From: Burkholderiaceae bacterium
GTDB lineage: Bacteria; Pseudomonadota; Gammaproteobacteria; Burkholderiales; Burkholderiaceae_F
Length of the DNA stretch: 64,000 nt
NCBI GenBank assembly: GCA_022843955.1
Contig: JALHMQ010000001.1
Coordinates: 186,001-250,000, forward strand
Direction: 5' to 3'
In this document: piece by piece, positions 24,495-33,332 of the stretch
How positions within the stretch are numbered: position 1 is the stretch's first letter
Layout: every line of letters starts with the position of its first letter
Made by a program: the position numbers and the translations under genes
The notes under the pieces: generated by a model
Seen by the model: only the letters and a program-made list of their open reading frames with translations
What the model was told of the DNA's origin: nothing
Database searches by the model: none

Positions 24495-25322
24495 ATGAAG
24501 TTGAGTCCGATCATCGGCGCGCTTGCCCGCGCCGGGTGTTTGCTCGCAGCAATGGCAGCCGGCGGCGCCGCGCACGCGCAGGCCAGTGCAGCCGACGAGA
24601 TTGCCCGCTACCGCCAGATGCTCCAGGACGGCAATCCGGCCGAACTGGTGGTCATGCGCGGCGAAGGTCTGTGGAAAGCCAAGGGTGGGCCGAAACAGGC
24701 GTCGCTCGAGCAGTGTGATCTCGGCCTGGGACCGGGTGTGGTCAAGGGGGCGTACGCGCAATTGCCTCGCTACTTTGCCGACGCCGACCAGGTGATGGAC
24801 TTCGAGTCGCGCCTGGCGCATTGCCGGGTCACGCTGCAGGGCCTAAGTCGCGAAGACGCCGTCAAGAATCCGTTTTCCGGTGCCGGTCAGCGCCAGACCG
24901 ACAACGAGGCGCTGACGGCCTACGTGGTGGAAGAGTCGCGCGGCATGAAGATCGCCGTGCCGAACAACCACCCGAAGGAGAAGGCGGCGTTCGAGCGCGG
25001 TAAATATCTGTTCTACATGCGCGGTGGTCCGTATGACTTCGCCTGCTCGACCTGCCATGGCGTCGACGGCCAGCGCATTCGCCTGCAGGACCTGCCGAAC
25101 TTCGAAGATCCCAAGGCAGCGCAGAAGGCCTTCGCTCAATGGCCGGCGTACCGCGTGTCGCAGGGCGCGCTGCGCACCATGCAATGGCGCGTCAATGACT
25201 GTTTCCGCCAGCAGCGCTTCCCCGAGCCCGTGTTCATCTCGCAGGGCACGGTTGACCTGATCCATTATCTCGGCGTTCGTGCGGTAGGTGGCACGATGGA
25301 ATCGCCGTCGATCAAGCGCTGA
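24495..25322 (+). CDS. soxA: L-cysteine S-thiosulfotransferase subunit SoxA
   Basis: Catalytic cytochrome subunit of SoxAX, 275 residues, periplasmic. It joins thiosulfate to the SoxY cysteine. A signal peptide covers about residues 1-28 (AHA-QA). Only one haem motif is present, CSTCH (184-188). In place of an N-terminal haem there are two cysteines (74 and 110) that could form a disulfide, as in mono-haem SoxA. The catalytic/haem-ligand Cys236 is in MQWRVNDCFRQQRFPE. AAGGAGA precedes ATG 24495. SoxX follows 11 nt downstream. Confidence 0.95.
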   Translation: MKLSPIIGALARAGCLLAAMAAGGAAHAQASAADEIARYRQMLQDGNPAELVVMRGEGLWKAKGGPKQASLEQCDLGLGPGVVKGAYAQLPRYFADADQVMDFESRLAHCRVTLQGLSREDAVKNPFSGAGQRQTDNEALTAYVVEESRGMKIAVPNNHPKEKAAFERGKYLFYMRGGPYDFACSTCHGVDGQRIRLQDLPNFEDPKAAQKAFAQWPAYRVSQGALRTMQWRVNDCFRQQRFPEPVFISQGTVDLIHYLGVRAVGGTMESPSIKR

Positions 25323-25333
25323 AGGGGGCGGCA

Positions 25334-25948
25334 ATGATGAAGAGAATGGCAATCGGCAGCATCGTCGTGGCAACACTGGCAGGCTGTGCATCGATGATGT
25401 ACACCGCGCCGACCGAGGAACAGACGCTGGCGGTGATCAAGTCGAGCTTTCAGGATCGCGGCATCGCCAAGATCGATCGGCTCAATCAGACAGAACTGCA
25501 GAAGGCCTGCACGCAATACAAGGACAATCTGCCGATCCAACTGCGCGCCAAACTGGAAAAGGCGGCGCTGGCGTCGGTGAAGTACCCGGCCGACGGCAAG
25601 TTCTTCGGCGACTTCAAGCAGGGCGAACGCATCGCACAGTCCGGCGTCGGTATGCAATGGAGCGACCGACCGGATACGGTCAATGGCGGCAATTGCTACG
25701 CCTGCCACCAGTTGGCGAAGGAGGAGATCTCCTACGGCAATATCGGACCGACGCTGTACAACTACGGCAAGATCCGCGGCAACAGCGAGGCTATCGTCAA
25801 ATACACGTGGGCCAAGCTCTGGAACACCCACAGCTTCAACGCCTGCTCGTCCATGCCTCGCTTTGGCGATGCCGGCATCCTCACCGAGGATCAACTTCGG
25901 CATGTAATGGCGCTGCTTCTCGATCCGCAATCGCCGGTGAACAAGTAG
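25334..25948 (+). CDS. soxX: cytochrome c subunit SoxX (lipoprotein form)
   Basis: Cytochrome c partner of SoxA, 204 residues. It holds one haem at CYACH (121-125), with a likely axial Met174 in ACSSMPRFGD. The N-terminus is a lipoprotein signal with lipobox LAGC (Cys18), so the SoxAX complex may be tethered to a membrane; many SoxX proteins are soluble. An extra 80-residue stretch sits between lipobox and the cytochrome fold, making it a longer type II-like SoxX. GGGGGC precedes ATG 25334. An intrinsic terminator follows. Confidence 0.94.
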   Translation: MMKRMAIGSIVVATLAGCASMMYTAPTEEQTLAVIKSSFQDRGIAKIDRLNQTELQKACTQYKDNLPIQLRAKLEKAALASVKYPADGKFFGDFKQGERIAQSGVGMQWSDRPDTVNGGNCYACHQLAKEEISYGNIGPTLYNYGKIRGNSEAIVKYTWAKLWNTHSFNACSSMPRFGDAGILTEDQLRHVMALLLDPQSPVNK

Positions 25949-25965
25949 CCACGAGCGTGTCCACC

Positions 25966-26000
25966 ACGGCCCGCCCTCCGCACGGTCGGCGGGCCGTTTT
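25966..26000 (+). terminator. intrinsic terminator after soxX
   Basis: Stem ACGGCCCGCC (25966-25975) / GGCGGGCCGT (25988-25997), loop 12 nt, then TTT. It ends only 4 nt before the ATG of the next gene and thus occupies the place of that gene's ribosome-binding site. Partial read-through would lower expression of the downstream thioredoxin and soxB. Confidence 0.75.
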
Positions 26001-26004
26001 CACG

Positions 26005-26520
26005 ATGGAGCCGATCATCATCTCCCCTTCGCGCCGCCGCCTGCTGCGTGCATCGCTGCTGGCTCTGTCGCTCTTGCTGCCAGTGGTGGTGGTGGTGCCG
26101 GCCTCCGCGGCCGAGACGATCCAGTGGAGCGACATCACGCTGCTGGATGGTCGCAAGCTCACGGCCGCCGAGCTCAATCGTTCGACCGTGGTGATTCAGA
26201 TGTGGGCTTCCTGGTGCCCCTTCTGCATGCGGCAGAACCCGCACATCCAGAAACTGCATGAGCGGGACGGCAAGCGCCTGCTCGTGCTTGGCCTGACCAT
26301 TGGCAAGGACCCGCAGGTCGAGCGCGAGTACCTCGTCAAGCGGGGCTACACGTTCGCTGCTGCCATGTCGCCACCGCAGGCCGACCAGTGGTTCGGCAAG
26401 CGTCGCACGCTGCCTGAGGTCTACGTCGTGGCGCCGGGTGGGCGGGTGGTGTTCAAGGAAGAAGGCGAGATGTTCCCCGAAGACATCGCCGCTCTGGCCC
26501 GCTTCGCGAAACGCCCATAG
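26005..26520 (+). CDS. TlpA/SoxW-like periplasmic thioredoxin
   Basis: Exported thioredoxin-fold protein of 171 residues with redox site CPFC (71-74) in MWASWCPFCMRQNP. A twin-Arg-like, strongly hydrophobic signal covers about residues 9-36. The later LPEVYVVAPGG contains the cis-Pro. It probably keeps the SoxY cysteine or SoxA/SoxB partners reduced, as SoxW/TlpA-like proteins do. The start is uncertain: ATG 26005 has no Shine-Dalgarno and lies directly after a terminator hairpin, but no other in-frame start would keep the signal peptide. Confidence 0.85.
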   Translation: MEPIIISPSRRRLLRASLLALSLLLPVVVVVPASAAETIQWSDITLLDGRKLTAAELNRSTVVIQMWASWCPFCMRQNPHIQKLHERDGKRLLVLGLTIGKDPQVEREYLVKRGYTFAAAMSPPQADQWFGKRRTLPEVYVVAPGGRVVFKEEGEMFPEDIAALARFAKRP

Positions 26521-26575
26521 CGCGGCCAGCGCACGTATCAAGACACTGAACACGCAGACAACGAGAGGCAGTTCG

Positions 26576-28300
26576 ATGAGCAGCATGAACCGACGTGAGT
26601 TCCTTCAGGTCCTCGGCATCGCCGCGGCGGCAGGCCTGGCGGTGGATGGGCAGGAGGCGCTGGCGCAGCAGCCCGTCGCCGCGGCGCGCATGTACGAGTT
26701 GCCGCGCTTCGGCAATGTGCACCTGCTGCACTTCACCGATTGTCATGCGCAGTTGAAGCCCATCTACTTTCGCGAGCCGAGCGTCAACCTGGGCCTTGCC
26801 GACGCCTTCGGCAAGGCGCCACATCTGGTGGGTGAGCATCTGTTGCGGCAGTTCAAGATCCCGGCCAATTCCCCCGAAGCCCATGCGTTCACCTACCTGA
26901 ACTTCGAGGCGGCGGCCAGGACTTACGGCAAGGTCGGCGGCTTTGCGCATCTGGCGACACTGATCAAGCGAATGAAGGCCTCGCGCCCCGGTGCGCTGCT
27001 GCTCGATGGCGGCGATACGTGGCAAGGGTCTGGCACCGCGCTGTGGACCAACGCGCAGGACATGGTCGATGCCTGCAAGCTGCTTGGCGTCGACGTGATG
27101 ACGCCGCACTGGGAGATGACCTACGGCCAGAAGCGGGTGCAGGAGATCGTCGAGAAGGACTTCAAGGGCAAGATCGACTTCGTCGCACAGAACGTGCAGA
27201 CCGCGGACTTCGGCGACCAGGTGTTCCCGGCCTACGTGATCCGCGAGATGAACGGCGTGAAGGTGGCCATCATCGGCCAGGCGTTCCCGTACACGCCGAT
27301 CGCCAACCCGCGCCACCTGGTGGCCGAGTGGAACTTCGGCATCAAGGACGACCTGATGCAGAAGCACGTCGACGAAGCGCGCGGCAAGGGCGCGCAAGTG
27401 GTCGTCGTGCTGAGCCACAACGGCATGGACGTCGACCTGAAGATGGCCTCGCGGGTTCGTGGCATCGACGCCATCCTGGGCGGCCACACGCACGACGGCG
27501 TGCCGCAGCCGTCGATCGTCAAGAACGCCGGCGGCCAGACGCTGGTGACGAATGCCGGCAGCAACAGCAAATACCTCGGTGTGCTCGACTTCGACGTCAA
27601 GGGCGGCAAGGTCAGCGACTTCCGCTACAAGCTGCTGCCTGTGTTCTCCAACCTGTTGCCGGCCGACGCGGACATGGAGGCGTTCATCAACCGTGTGCGC
27701 CAGCCCTACGAAACCAAGCTGGGCGAAAAGCTCGCCGTCACCGAGGGCTTGCTGTACCGGCGCGGCAATTTCAACGGCACCTTCGACCAACTGATCTGCG
27801 ATGCGTTGATGGCGGTGCGTGGCGCGGAGATCGCTTTTTCGCCCGGCTTCCGCTGGGGTACGTCGCTGCTGCCCGGCCAGCCGATCCTGATGGAGCACGT
27901 GCTCGACCAGACGGCGATCACCTATCCGGCCACCACGGTCAACGAGATGTCGGGCGAGATGCTCAAGAACGTGCTGGAAGACGTGGCCGACAACCTGTTC
28001 AATCCCGATCCGTACCTGCAGCAGGGCGGCGACATGGTGCGCGTGGGCGGCCTGCACTACGCCATCGATCCGAGCGCCAAGATGGGCAGCCGCATCACCG
28101 CCATGAAGCTCAACGGCAAGGCGATCGAGCCCGGCCGCAACTACAAGGTGGCCGGCTGGGCCAGCGTGCAGGAAGGCGTGACCGGCGAGCCGATCTGGGA
28201 CGTTGTGGCGACCTACCTGCGCGACCAGAAGGTGATCAAGCCGCGGCGCCTGAATCTGCCGGAGATGATCGGGGTGAAGGGCAATCCGGGCCTCGCCTGA
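26576..28300 (+). CDS. soxB: thiosulfohydrolase SoxB
   Basis: Periplasmic dimanganese hydrolase of the 5'-nucleotidase family, 574 residues. It releases sulfate from SoxY-bound S-sulfonate. The Tat signal is NRREFLQVLGIAAAAGLA (5-22). Metal and active-site motifs are HFTDCHAQL (52-60), LDGGDTWQGS (143-152), LSHNG (279-283) and GGHTHDG (302-308); DVMTPHWEMTYG (173-184) corresponds to the SoxB-specific HWE region. A 5'-nucleotidase C-terminal domain follows (from about 380). GAGAGGC lies before ATG 26576. It is a standard marker for thiosulfate oxidation. Confidence 0.96.
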   Translation: MSSMNRREFLQVLGIAAAAGLAVDGQEALAQQPVAAARMYELPRFGNVHLLHFTDCHAQLKPIYFREPSVNLGLADAFGKAPHLVGEHLLRQFKIPANSPEAHAFTYLNFEAAARTYGKVGGFAHLATLIKRMKASRPGALLLDGGDTWQGSGTALWTNAQDMVDACKLLGVDVMTPHWEMTYGQKRVQEIVEKDFKGKIDFVAQNVQTADFGDQVFPAYVIREMNGVKVAIIGQAFPYTPIANPRHLVAEWNFGIKDDLMQKHVDEARGKGAQVVVVLSHNGMDVDLKMASRVRGIDAILGGHTHDGVPQPSIVKNAGGQTLVTNAGSNSKYLGVLDFDVKGGKVSDFRYKLLPVFSNLLPADADMEAFINRVRQPYETKLGEKLAVTEGLLYRRGNFNGTFDQLICDALMAVRGAEIAFSPGFRWGTSLLPGQPILMEHVLDQTAITYPATTVNEMSGEMLKNVLEDVADNLFNPDPYLQQGGDMVRVGGLHYAIDPSAKMGSRITAMKLNGKAIEPGRNYKVAGWASVQEGVTGEPIWDVVATYLRDQKVIKPRRLNLPEMIGVKGNPGLA

Positions 28301-28419
28301 GCAGTGACATGCGACACGGGCGGCGGGCGGCGTCGGCACGGGTGACGCTTTATCCGGGCTGGCTGGCGTTGCGATCATGGGTGCGCGTTGTCTCAGCACG
28401 GCGGTCGCGCTCCGGCGCC

Positions 28420-28911
28420 ATGACCGTGCTGTTCGTCATCCTCGTGCCTTCGATCATTGCGCTCGCCTGGCCCGCCAGTGCGCCAGGTCAGGTGACGCGC
28501 GAGGCCAGGCTGCTGCCGATCGACGACTTGCACCAGCTCGCGCCCGCGATGAAGCAGCACGGCAGGCCCCTGCTGCTGTTTTTCACCACGCCCGGCTGCC
28601 CGTATTGCCGCGAAGTGCGGCGCAACTACCTGCTCCCGCGCGCGGCGCAGGCCGATGGCGGCGGCGTGCTGATCCGTGAAGTGAGCATCCTCGGCGAGCG
28701 ATCGTTTGCCGGCCCCGACGGGCGACGCCTGACCGAGCGCGCCCTGGCAACGCGGTTCGAGGTCGCTGCGGTGCCGGTGGTGCTGCTGGTCGACGCGCAG
28801 TTGCGGCCACTGGCCGAGCCGCTGCTGGGCTTGAACCCTGCCTTCTACGAAAGCTACCTGCAGGCTCGCATTGACGAGGCCACCGCGCGGCTGGCACAGG
28901 CAAATCGATAG
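28420..28911 (+). CDS. periplasmic thioredoxin-like protein (SoxS/SoxW type)
   Basis: Exported thioredoxin-2-like protein of 163 residues with site CPYC (60-63) in FFTTPGCPYCREVRRNY and the cis-Pro loop VAAVPVVLLVD. The signal peptide is MTVLFVILVPSIIALAWP. ATG 28420 is preferred because it begins the signal; an in-frame ATG at 28309 would add 37 Arg-rich residues with poor codon use and starts 8 nt after soxB. The CPYC type and place after soxB resemble SoxS, which reactivates the SoxY carrier, but SoxW is equally possible. Confidence 0.8.
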   Translation: MTVLFVILVPSIIALAWPASAPGQVTREARLLPIDDLHQLAPAMKQHGRPLLLFFTTPGCPYCREVRRNYLLPRAAQADGGGVLIREVSILGERSFAGPDGRRLTERALATRFEVAAVPVVLLVDAQLRPLAEPLLGLNPAFYESYLQARIDEATARLAQANR

Positions 28912-29063
28912 CGGGGTGAGCCAACCCGCTGTCGACTTTTCGGCGCGACTGGTCCCCACTGTCGGCGCGGCATGGGCCACGTCGACGTCGTGGCGCGTTG
29001 TTGCGAGCTGCGCCGGATTGAGCACGTGGTCCCGCTGTCCACCCGGTATCCTTCGCCCCTGCG

Positions 29064-29151
29064 GGAAGCGTGGCCGAGCGGTTTAAGGCACCGGTCTTGA
29101 AAACCGGCGACGGGCAACCGTCCGTGAGTTCGAATCTCACCGCTTCCGCCA
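29064..29151 (+). tRNA. tRNA-Ser (UGA)
   Basis: 88 nt including an encoded CCA (29149-29151). The acceptor stem GGAAGCG (29064-29070) pairs with CGCTTCC (29141-29147), with discriminator G. The anticodon loop CTTGAAA is closed by CCGGT/ACCGG, giving anticodon TGA. The long variable arm is typical of serine tRNA, and the T loop is GTTCGAATC. Confidence 0.97.
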
Positions 29152-29187
29152 CTCCGTGGTCTTCGCAACCCATTGCCCTGGGCCGCC

Positions 29188-29463
29188 ATGATTCGACTCC
29201 TGCTCGCCGCGCTCGTTGCCGCCTTCGCCTCAGGCTGCGCCACCTACCAGACCATCTCCAACGCCGAAGTCGGCTCGCCGAAAGTCTTCAGCGGTACGCG
29301 CATGAACGTCGCGGCGATCCGAGGTGACGAGTCGGCGTTGCGGCGGCTCCCCGGCACCGCGCCCCGGCGGCCGGCGCTCGATCTGCCGCTGAGCCTGGTG
29401 CTCGACACCGCGCTGCTGCAGATGACCGTCCCGGTCGCGCTGTACGAACTCGTGTTCGAGTAG
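29188..29463 (+). CDS. YceK/YidQ-like small lipoprotein
   Basis: Lipoprotein of 91 residues with lipobox ASGC (Cys 17) after a short hydrophobic signal. The mature part has KVFSGTRMNV near its start and a C-terminal hydrophobic stretch LPLSLVLDTALLQMTVPVALYE, the pattern of YceK/YidQ proteins. Its function is not known; envelope localisation is inferred from the lipobox. ATG 29188 is chosen, as the ATG at 29173 adds five residues before the signal. It follows the tRNA gene by 36 nt. Confidence 0.8.
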   Translation: MIRLLLAALVAAFASGCATYQTISNAEVGSPKVFSGTRMNVAAIRGDESALRRLPGTAPRRPALDLPLSLVLDTALLQMTVPVALYELVFE

Positions 29464-29648
29464 CGGGCGGGCGCGGCGGCGCAGGCGGCGCCCGGCTGGC
29501 GCGTAGCGGTCGCTGGGTTGGGCGGCGCGCCGCTTGATCTGGCACTGAACCTGCTTTTTCGATCCCGTTGCGGGCGACGGCGCCTTAGGCGCGGGTCCGC
29601 TCGGGCAACCGGAGCCGGTAAGCTTCGCGCGCTCCGACCTGGCCCCTC

Positions 29649-31160
29649 ATGCCTTCGCGCCTCTCGCTCCACGCCATCACCAAGCGTTATCCGGCTGTCG
29701 TCGCCAACGACGCGGTCTCGCTGACGGTGCAGCCCGGCGAGATCCACGCGATCCTGGGCGAGAACGGTGCCGGCAAGTCGACGTTGATGAAGGTGATCGC
29801 CGGCGAAGTGCGGCCGGACGCCGGCAGCATCGAGTTCGACGGCCAGCCGGTCACGATCGACGGACCCGCTGCTGCGCTGGCGCTCGGCGTGGCGATGGTG
29901 CATCAGCACTTTGCCTTGTTCGACACGCTGACGGTGGCCGAGAACATCCTGCTCGGCCTGCCCGCGCGCTGGACACCGGCGGCGGTGCGCGCACGGCTGG
30001 CCGAGGTGGGCAGCCGCTACGGCCTCGATATCGCCCCCGACGTGCACGTGCATGAACTGTCGATGGGCGAACGTCAGCGTGTCGAGATCCTGCGCGCGTT
30101 GCTGGCGGCGCCGCGCCTGCTGATCCTCGACGAACCGACCTCGGTGCTGACACCGCAGGCGGTCGAGCGGCTGTTCACCACCTTGCGCCAGCTGGCTGCC
30201 GACGGCGTCAGCGTGCTCTTCATCACGCACAAGCTCGACGAGATCCGCGCGTTGGCGTCGGTGTGCACGGTGATGCGCGGCGGGCGCGTGGTCGCCAGCG
30301 TCGACCCGCGCACCCAGACCGAGCAGGGGCTGGCGCGCCTGATGATCGGCGCCGATCCGCCGCAGATTGCGGCCCACGACACGCCGCCCGGGCCGCCGCG
30401 CTTGCACATCGATGGCCTGTGCCTGCGGGCGGACTCACCGATCCGATTGACCGTCTGTGCGGGCGAGATCGTCGGCGTGGCCGGTATCTCCGGCAACGGC
30501 CAGCGCGAGCTGATGGCGCGGCTCGGGGGCGAGACGCTGTCCGACCCCGGCTGCATCATGCTCGACGGCCTGCCGGTCGGGCGCCTGGGTCCGCGCGAAC
30601 GCCGCCAACTCGGCCTGCGCTACGTGCCGGAGGAGCGATTGCGGCACGGCGCGGTGCCGGAGATGTCACTCGCCGAGAACGCGCTGCTCACCGGTGACCA
30701 GTTGCATGAGCGCGGCCTGATCCAGCCACGCCGGATGCGCCAGTTCGCCGAGCGCGTGATCGAGCGCTTTCGCGTCAAGGCGCCCGATACGCAGGCGCGA
30801 GCCGGCAGCCTGTCGGGCGGCAACCTGCAGAAGTTCATCATCGGCCGCGAGGTCGAATCGCAGCCGCGCGTGCTGGTGATCAACCAGCCGACCTGGGGCG
30901 TGGATGTGGGCGCAGCGGTGGCGATCCGCAATGCGTTGATCGCGTTGCGGGCGCAGGGCTGCGCGCTGCTGGTGGTCTCGGAGGAACTCGACGAACTGTT
31001 CGAGCTGTGTGACCGCCTGGTCGTGCTGTCGCAGAAGCGGCTGTCGCCGGCGGTGCCGGCGCACGCGCTGAGCGTCGATGAGATCGGGCGCTGGATGGCC
31101 GGGTTGTGGCCGCCCCCGGGCAGCGCACCGGCGGGTGAGCCGGCGCAGGCGGCGGCATGA
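29649..31160 (+). CDS. ABC transporter ATPase, nucleoside/BMP type
   Basis: Double-cassette ATPase of 503 residues for a BMP-family purine or nucleoside importer (NupO/YufO-like). The first cassette has Walker A GENGAGKST (about 35-43), signature LSMGERQRVEI and Walker B LLILDEPTSVL. The second has a degenerate Walker A GISGNGQRE, signature LSGGNLQKFIIGRE and a divergent Walker B LVINQPTWGVD, as usual for this family. It overlaps the first permease gene by 4 bp (ATGA). The 185 bp upstream hold no clear Shine-Dalgarno. First gene of a four-gene import operon. Confidence 0.93.
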   Translation: MPSRLSLHAITKRYPAVVANDAVSLTVQPGEIHAILGENGAGKSTLMKVIAGEVRPDAGSIEFDGQPVTIDGPAAALALGVAMVHQHFALFDTLTVAENILLGLPARWTPAAVRARLAEVGSRYGLDIAPDVHVHELSMGERQRVEILRALLAAPRLLILDEPTSVLTPQAVERLFTTLRQLAADGVSVLFITHKLDEIRALASVCTVMRGGRVVASVDPRTQTEQGLARLMIGADPPQIAAHDTPPGPPRLHIDGLCLRADSPIRLTVCAGEIVGVAGISGNGQRELMARLGGETLSDPGCIMLDGLPVGRLGPRERRQLGLRYVPEERLRHGAVPEMSLAENALLTGDQLHERGLIQPRRMRQFAERVIERFRVKAPDTQARAGSLSGGNLQKFIIGREVESQPRVLVINQPTWGVDVGAAVAIRNALIALRAQGCALLVVSEELDELFELCDRLVVLSQKRLSPAVPAHALSVDEIGRWMAGLWPPPGSAPAGEPAQAAA

Positions 31161-32242
31161 TGCCGTTCGTGCTGGTGCCGCGAGCCGAACCGTCGCGGCT
31201 GCTGACCTGGCTGTCGCCGGTGATTGCGCTGGTGCTGACCGTGCTGTGCGGCATGCTGCTGTTCGCCTTGCTCGACAAGAATCCGCTGGCAGCGATCCAG
31301 ATGTTCTTCATCGAACCGCTGCGCAGCGTGCGCGGCGTTGCCGAAGTGCTGCTCAAGGCGACGCCGCTGATCCTGTGCGCGGTCGGGCTGGCACTTTGTT
31401 TTCGCGCCAACGTGTGGAACATCGGCGCCGAAGGTCAGTTGATCGTCGGCGCGATCGCCGGCGGCGCGGTGGCGCTGGTGGCCACGCGCGACACGTCCGG
31501 CGCGATCATTCTGGTCGTGCTGCTCGCGGCGGCGATGGGCGGCATGGCGTGGGCGGCGATCACCGCGTTGCTGCGCGACCGCTTTCATGCCAACGAGATC
31601 CTGGTCAGCCTGATGCTCGTCTACATCGCGCAGTTGCTGCTGTCCTGGGCGGTGCACGGGCCGCTGAAGGATCCGGCGGGCTTCGGCTTTCCGCAGAGCG
31701 CGCTGTTCGAGGCGCCCGCGCGGCTGCCGCGGCTCATCGAAGGCACACGCCTGCATGTGGGCTTTCTGCTGGCGCTGTTGGCGGCTTGTGTGGCGTGGCT
31801 GGTGCTGGCACGCGGCCTGGTCGGCTTCCAGCTCAAGGTCGCCGGGCTGGCGCCGCTGGCGGCACGCTACGCCGGGTTTTCGCAGCGGCGCCTGCTGTGG
31901 TTCTCTCTGCTGCTGTCGGGTGGACTTGCAGGCCTGGCAGGTGCGCTGGAAGCGGCGGGACCTGTGGGGCAGCTCACACCGTCGATCTCGCCCGGCTATG
32001 GGTTCGCAGCGATCATCGTGGCGTTTGTCGGCAGGCTGCACCCGGTCGGAATCATCGGCAGCGCCATCGTGATGGCGCTGTTTTACATCGGCGGCGAACT
32101 GGCGCAGTCGCGGCTGGGGCTGCCGTCGGCGTTGACCGGCGTCTACCAGGGCCTGCTGCTGTTCTTCCTGCTCGCCTGCGACACCTTCATCTTTTATCGG
32201 CTGCGTCGCGTCGGCAGCGCAGTATCGGCAAGGGCCGCTTGA
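31157..32242 (+). CDS. ABC transporter permease (NupP/YufP-like)
   Basis: Inner-membrane permease of 361 residues, BPD_transp_2 family, eight to ten helices. The family segment FRANVWNIGAEGQLIVGAIAG is present (residues about 82-102). It forms the translocation pore with the second permease. The ATG overlaps the ATPase stop (ATGA), and its own stop overlaps the next start (TGATG), so the three genes are translationally coupled. Confidence 0.93.
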   Translation: MMPFVLVPRAEPSRLLTWLSPVIALVLTVLCGMLLFALLDKNPLAAIQMFFIEPLRSVRGVAEVLLKATPLILCAVGLALCFRANVWNIGAEGQLIVGAIAGGAVALVATRDTSGAIILVVLLAAAMGGMAWAAITALLRDRFHANEILVSLMLVYIAQLLLSWAVHGPLKDPAGFGFPQSALFEAPARLPRLIEGTRLHVGFLLALLAACVAWLVLARGLVGFQLKVAGLAPLAARYAGFSQRRLLWFSLLLSGGLAGLAGALEAAGPVGQLTPSISPGYGFAAIIVAFVGRLHPVGIIGSAIVMALFYIGGELAQSRLGLPSALTGVYQGLLLFFLLACDTFIFYRLRRVGSAVSARAA

Positions 32243-33162
32243 TGGAGTCGCTCGCGCCCCTGATTGCCGCCACGCTCAATGCCGGCACGCCGTTGTTGCT
32301 GGCTGCGATCGGCATCCTGGTGCACGAGAAGACGGGCGTGGTGAATCTGGGCATCGAAGGCGTGCTGCTGGTGGCTGCCGTGGTGGCGTTTGCCGTCGTG
32401 CACGACACCGGCAGCTACGCGCTTGGCTTTGCCGCCGGCGCCGCGGTGGGCGCGCTGCTGAATGCCTTTTTTGCCTTTTTTGCACTCGGCTTGCATGCCA
32501 ACCAGTACGCAGCGGGGCTTGCACTGGCGCTGTTCGGCGGTGGTCTGTCCTCGTTCATCGGGCTGCCGTACGCCGGCCTGAGCCTGCCGGCGCGCGCGGT
32601 CGACGGCATTCCCGGCCTGCGCGAGATCCCGCTGCTCGGCCCGGCGTTGTTCTCCTCCCATCTGCTGGTCTACGTTGCGCTGGCCATGGTGGTCGCCGTC
32701 GCCTGGTTCCTGTTTCGCACACGCAATGGTCTGGTGCTGCGCGCGGTGGGTGAGTCTCCCGAGTCGGCCCACGCGCTGGGCTACTCGGTGCGCGGCATTC
32801 GCCTGGCGGCGCTCGTGTTCGGTGGCATCTGCAGTGGCCTGGGGGGGGCATTTCTGGCCACCATCTACACGCCGCTGTGGGCCGAGGGGATGACCGCCGG
32901 GCGCGGTTGGATCGCGTTGGCGGTGGTGGTATTCGCCACCTGGCGGCCGGCGCGGGTGGTGATCGGTGCCTACCTGTTCGGTGGCATGACCATGCTCCAG
33001 TTGCACCTGCAGGGCCTGGGGGTCGACGTTGCCTCGCAACTGATGTCGATGACGCCGTATGCCGCCACCATCGTCGTGCTGGCGCTGATCTCGCGCAATC
33101 CGAAGTGGATTCGCCTGAACATGCCGGGCTCGCTGGGCAAACCGTTCAGCCCGAACACCTGA
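32242..33162 (+). CDS. ABC transporter permease (NupQ/YufQ-like)
   Basis: Second permease, 306 residues, same BPD_transp_2 family. The family segment HEKTGVVNLGIEGVLLVAAV is seen near residues 28-47, and RTRNGLVLRAVGESPESAHALG in the cytoplasmic loop, in two parts. It pairs with the permease at 31157-32242. The start ATG 32242 shares one base with that gene's stop. Confidence 0.93.
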   Translation: MESLAPLIAATLNAGTPLLLAAIGILVHEKTGVVNLGIEGVLLVAAVVAFAVVHDTGSYALGFAAGAAVGALLNAFFAFFALGLHANQYAAGLALALFGGGLSSFIGLPYAGLSLPARAVDGIPGLREIPLLGPALFSSHLLVYVALAMVVAVAWFLFRTRNGLVLRAVGESPESAHALGYSVRGIRLAALVFGGICSGLGGAFLATIYTPLWAEGMTAGRGWIALAVVVFATWRPARVVIGAYLFGGMTMLQLHLQGLGVDVASQLMSMTPYAATIVVLALISRNPKWIRLNMPGSLGKPFSPNT

Positions 33163-33332
33163 ATTGGTGCGGGGCGTGTCCGAGCACCGCCGGCCTGCCT
33201 GATCTTGGTGCATCCACTGCGGCGACTTTGCGCGTGCGCAGGTGAAACCGAGCAGGTGCGTAGACGCGACAGACAGGGCTTCGCGCACGCGGCGGTGCGT
33301 AGAATTCGCGCCTTTCCTGGAGGACTCCCGTC

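Noticed and set aside
26453-28399. 648-codon minus-strand frame opposite soxB
   Set aside because: Antisense shadow of soxB caused by high GC; His/Arg/Gln/Val-rich, no motif.
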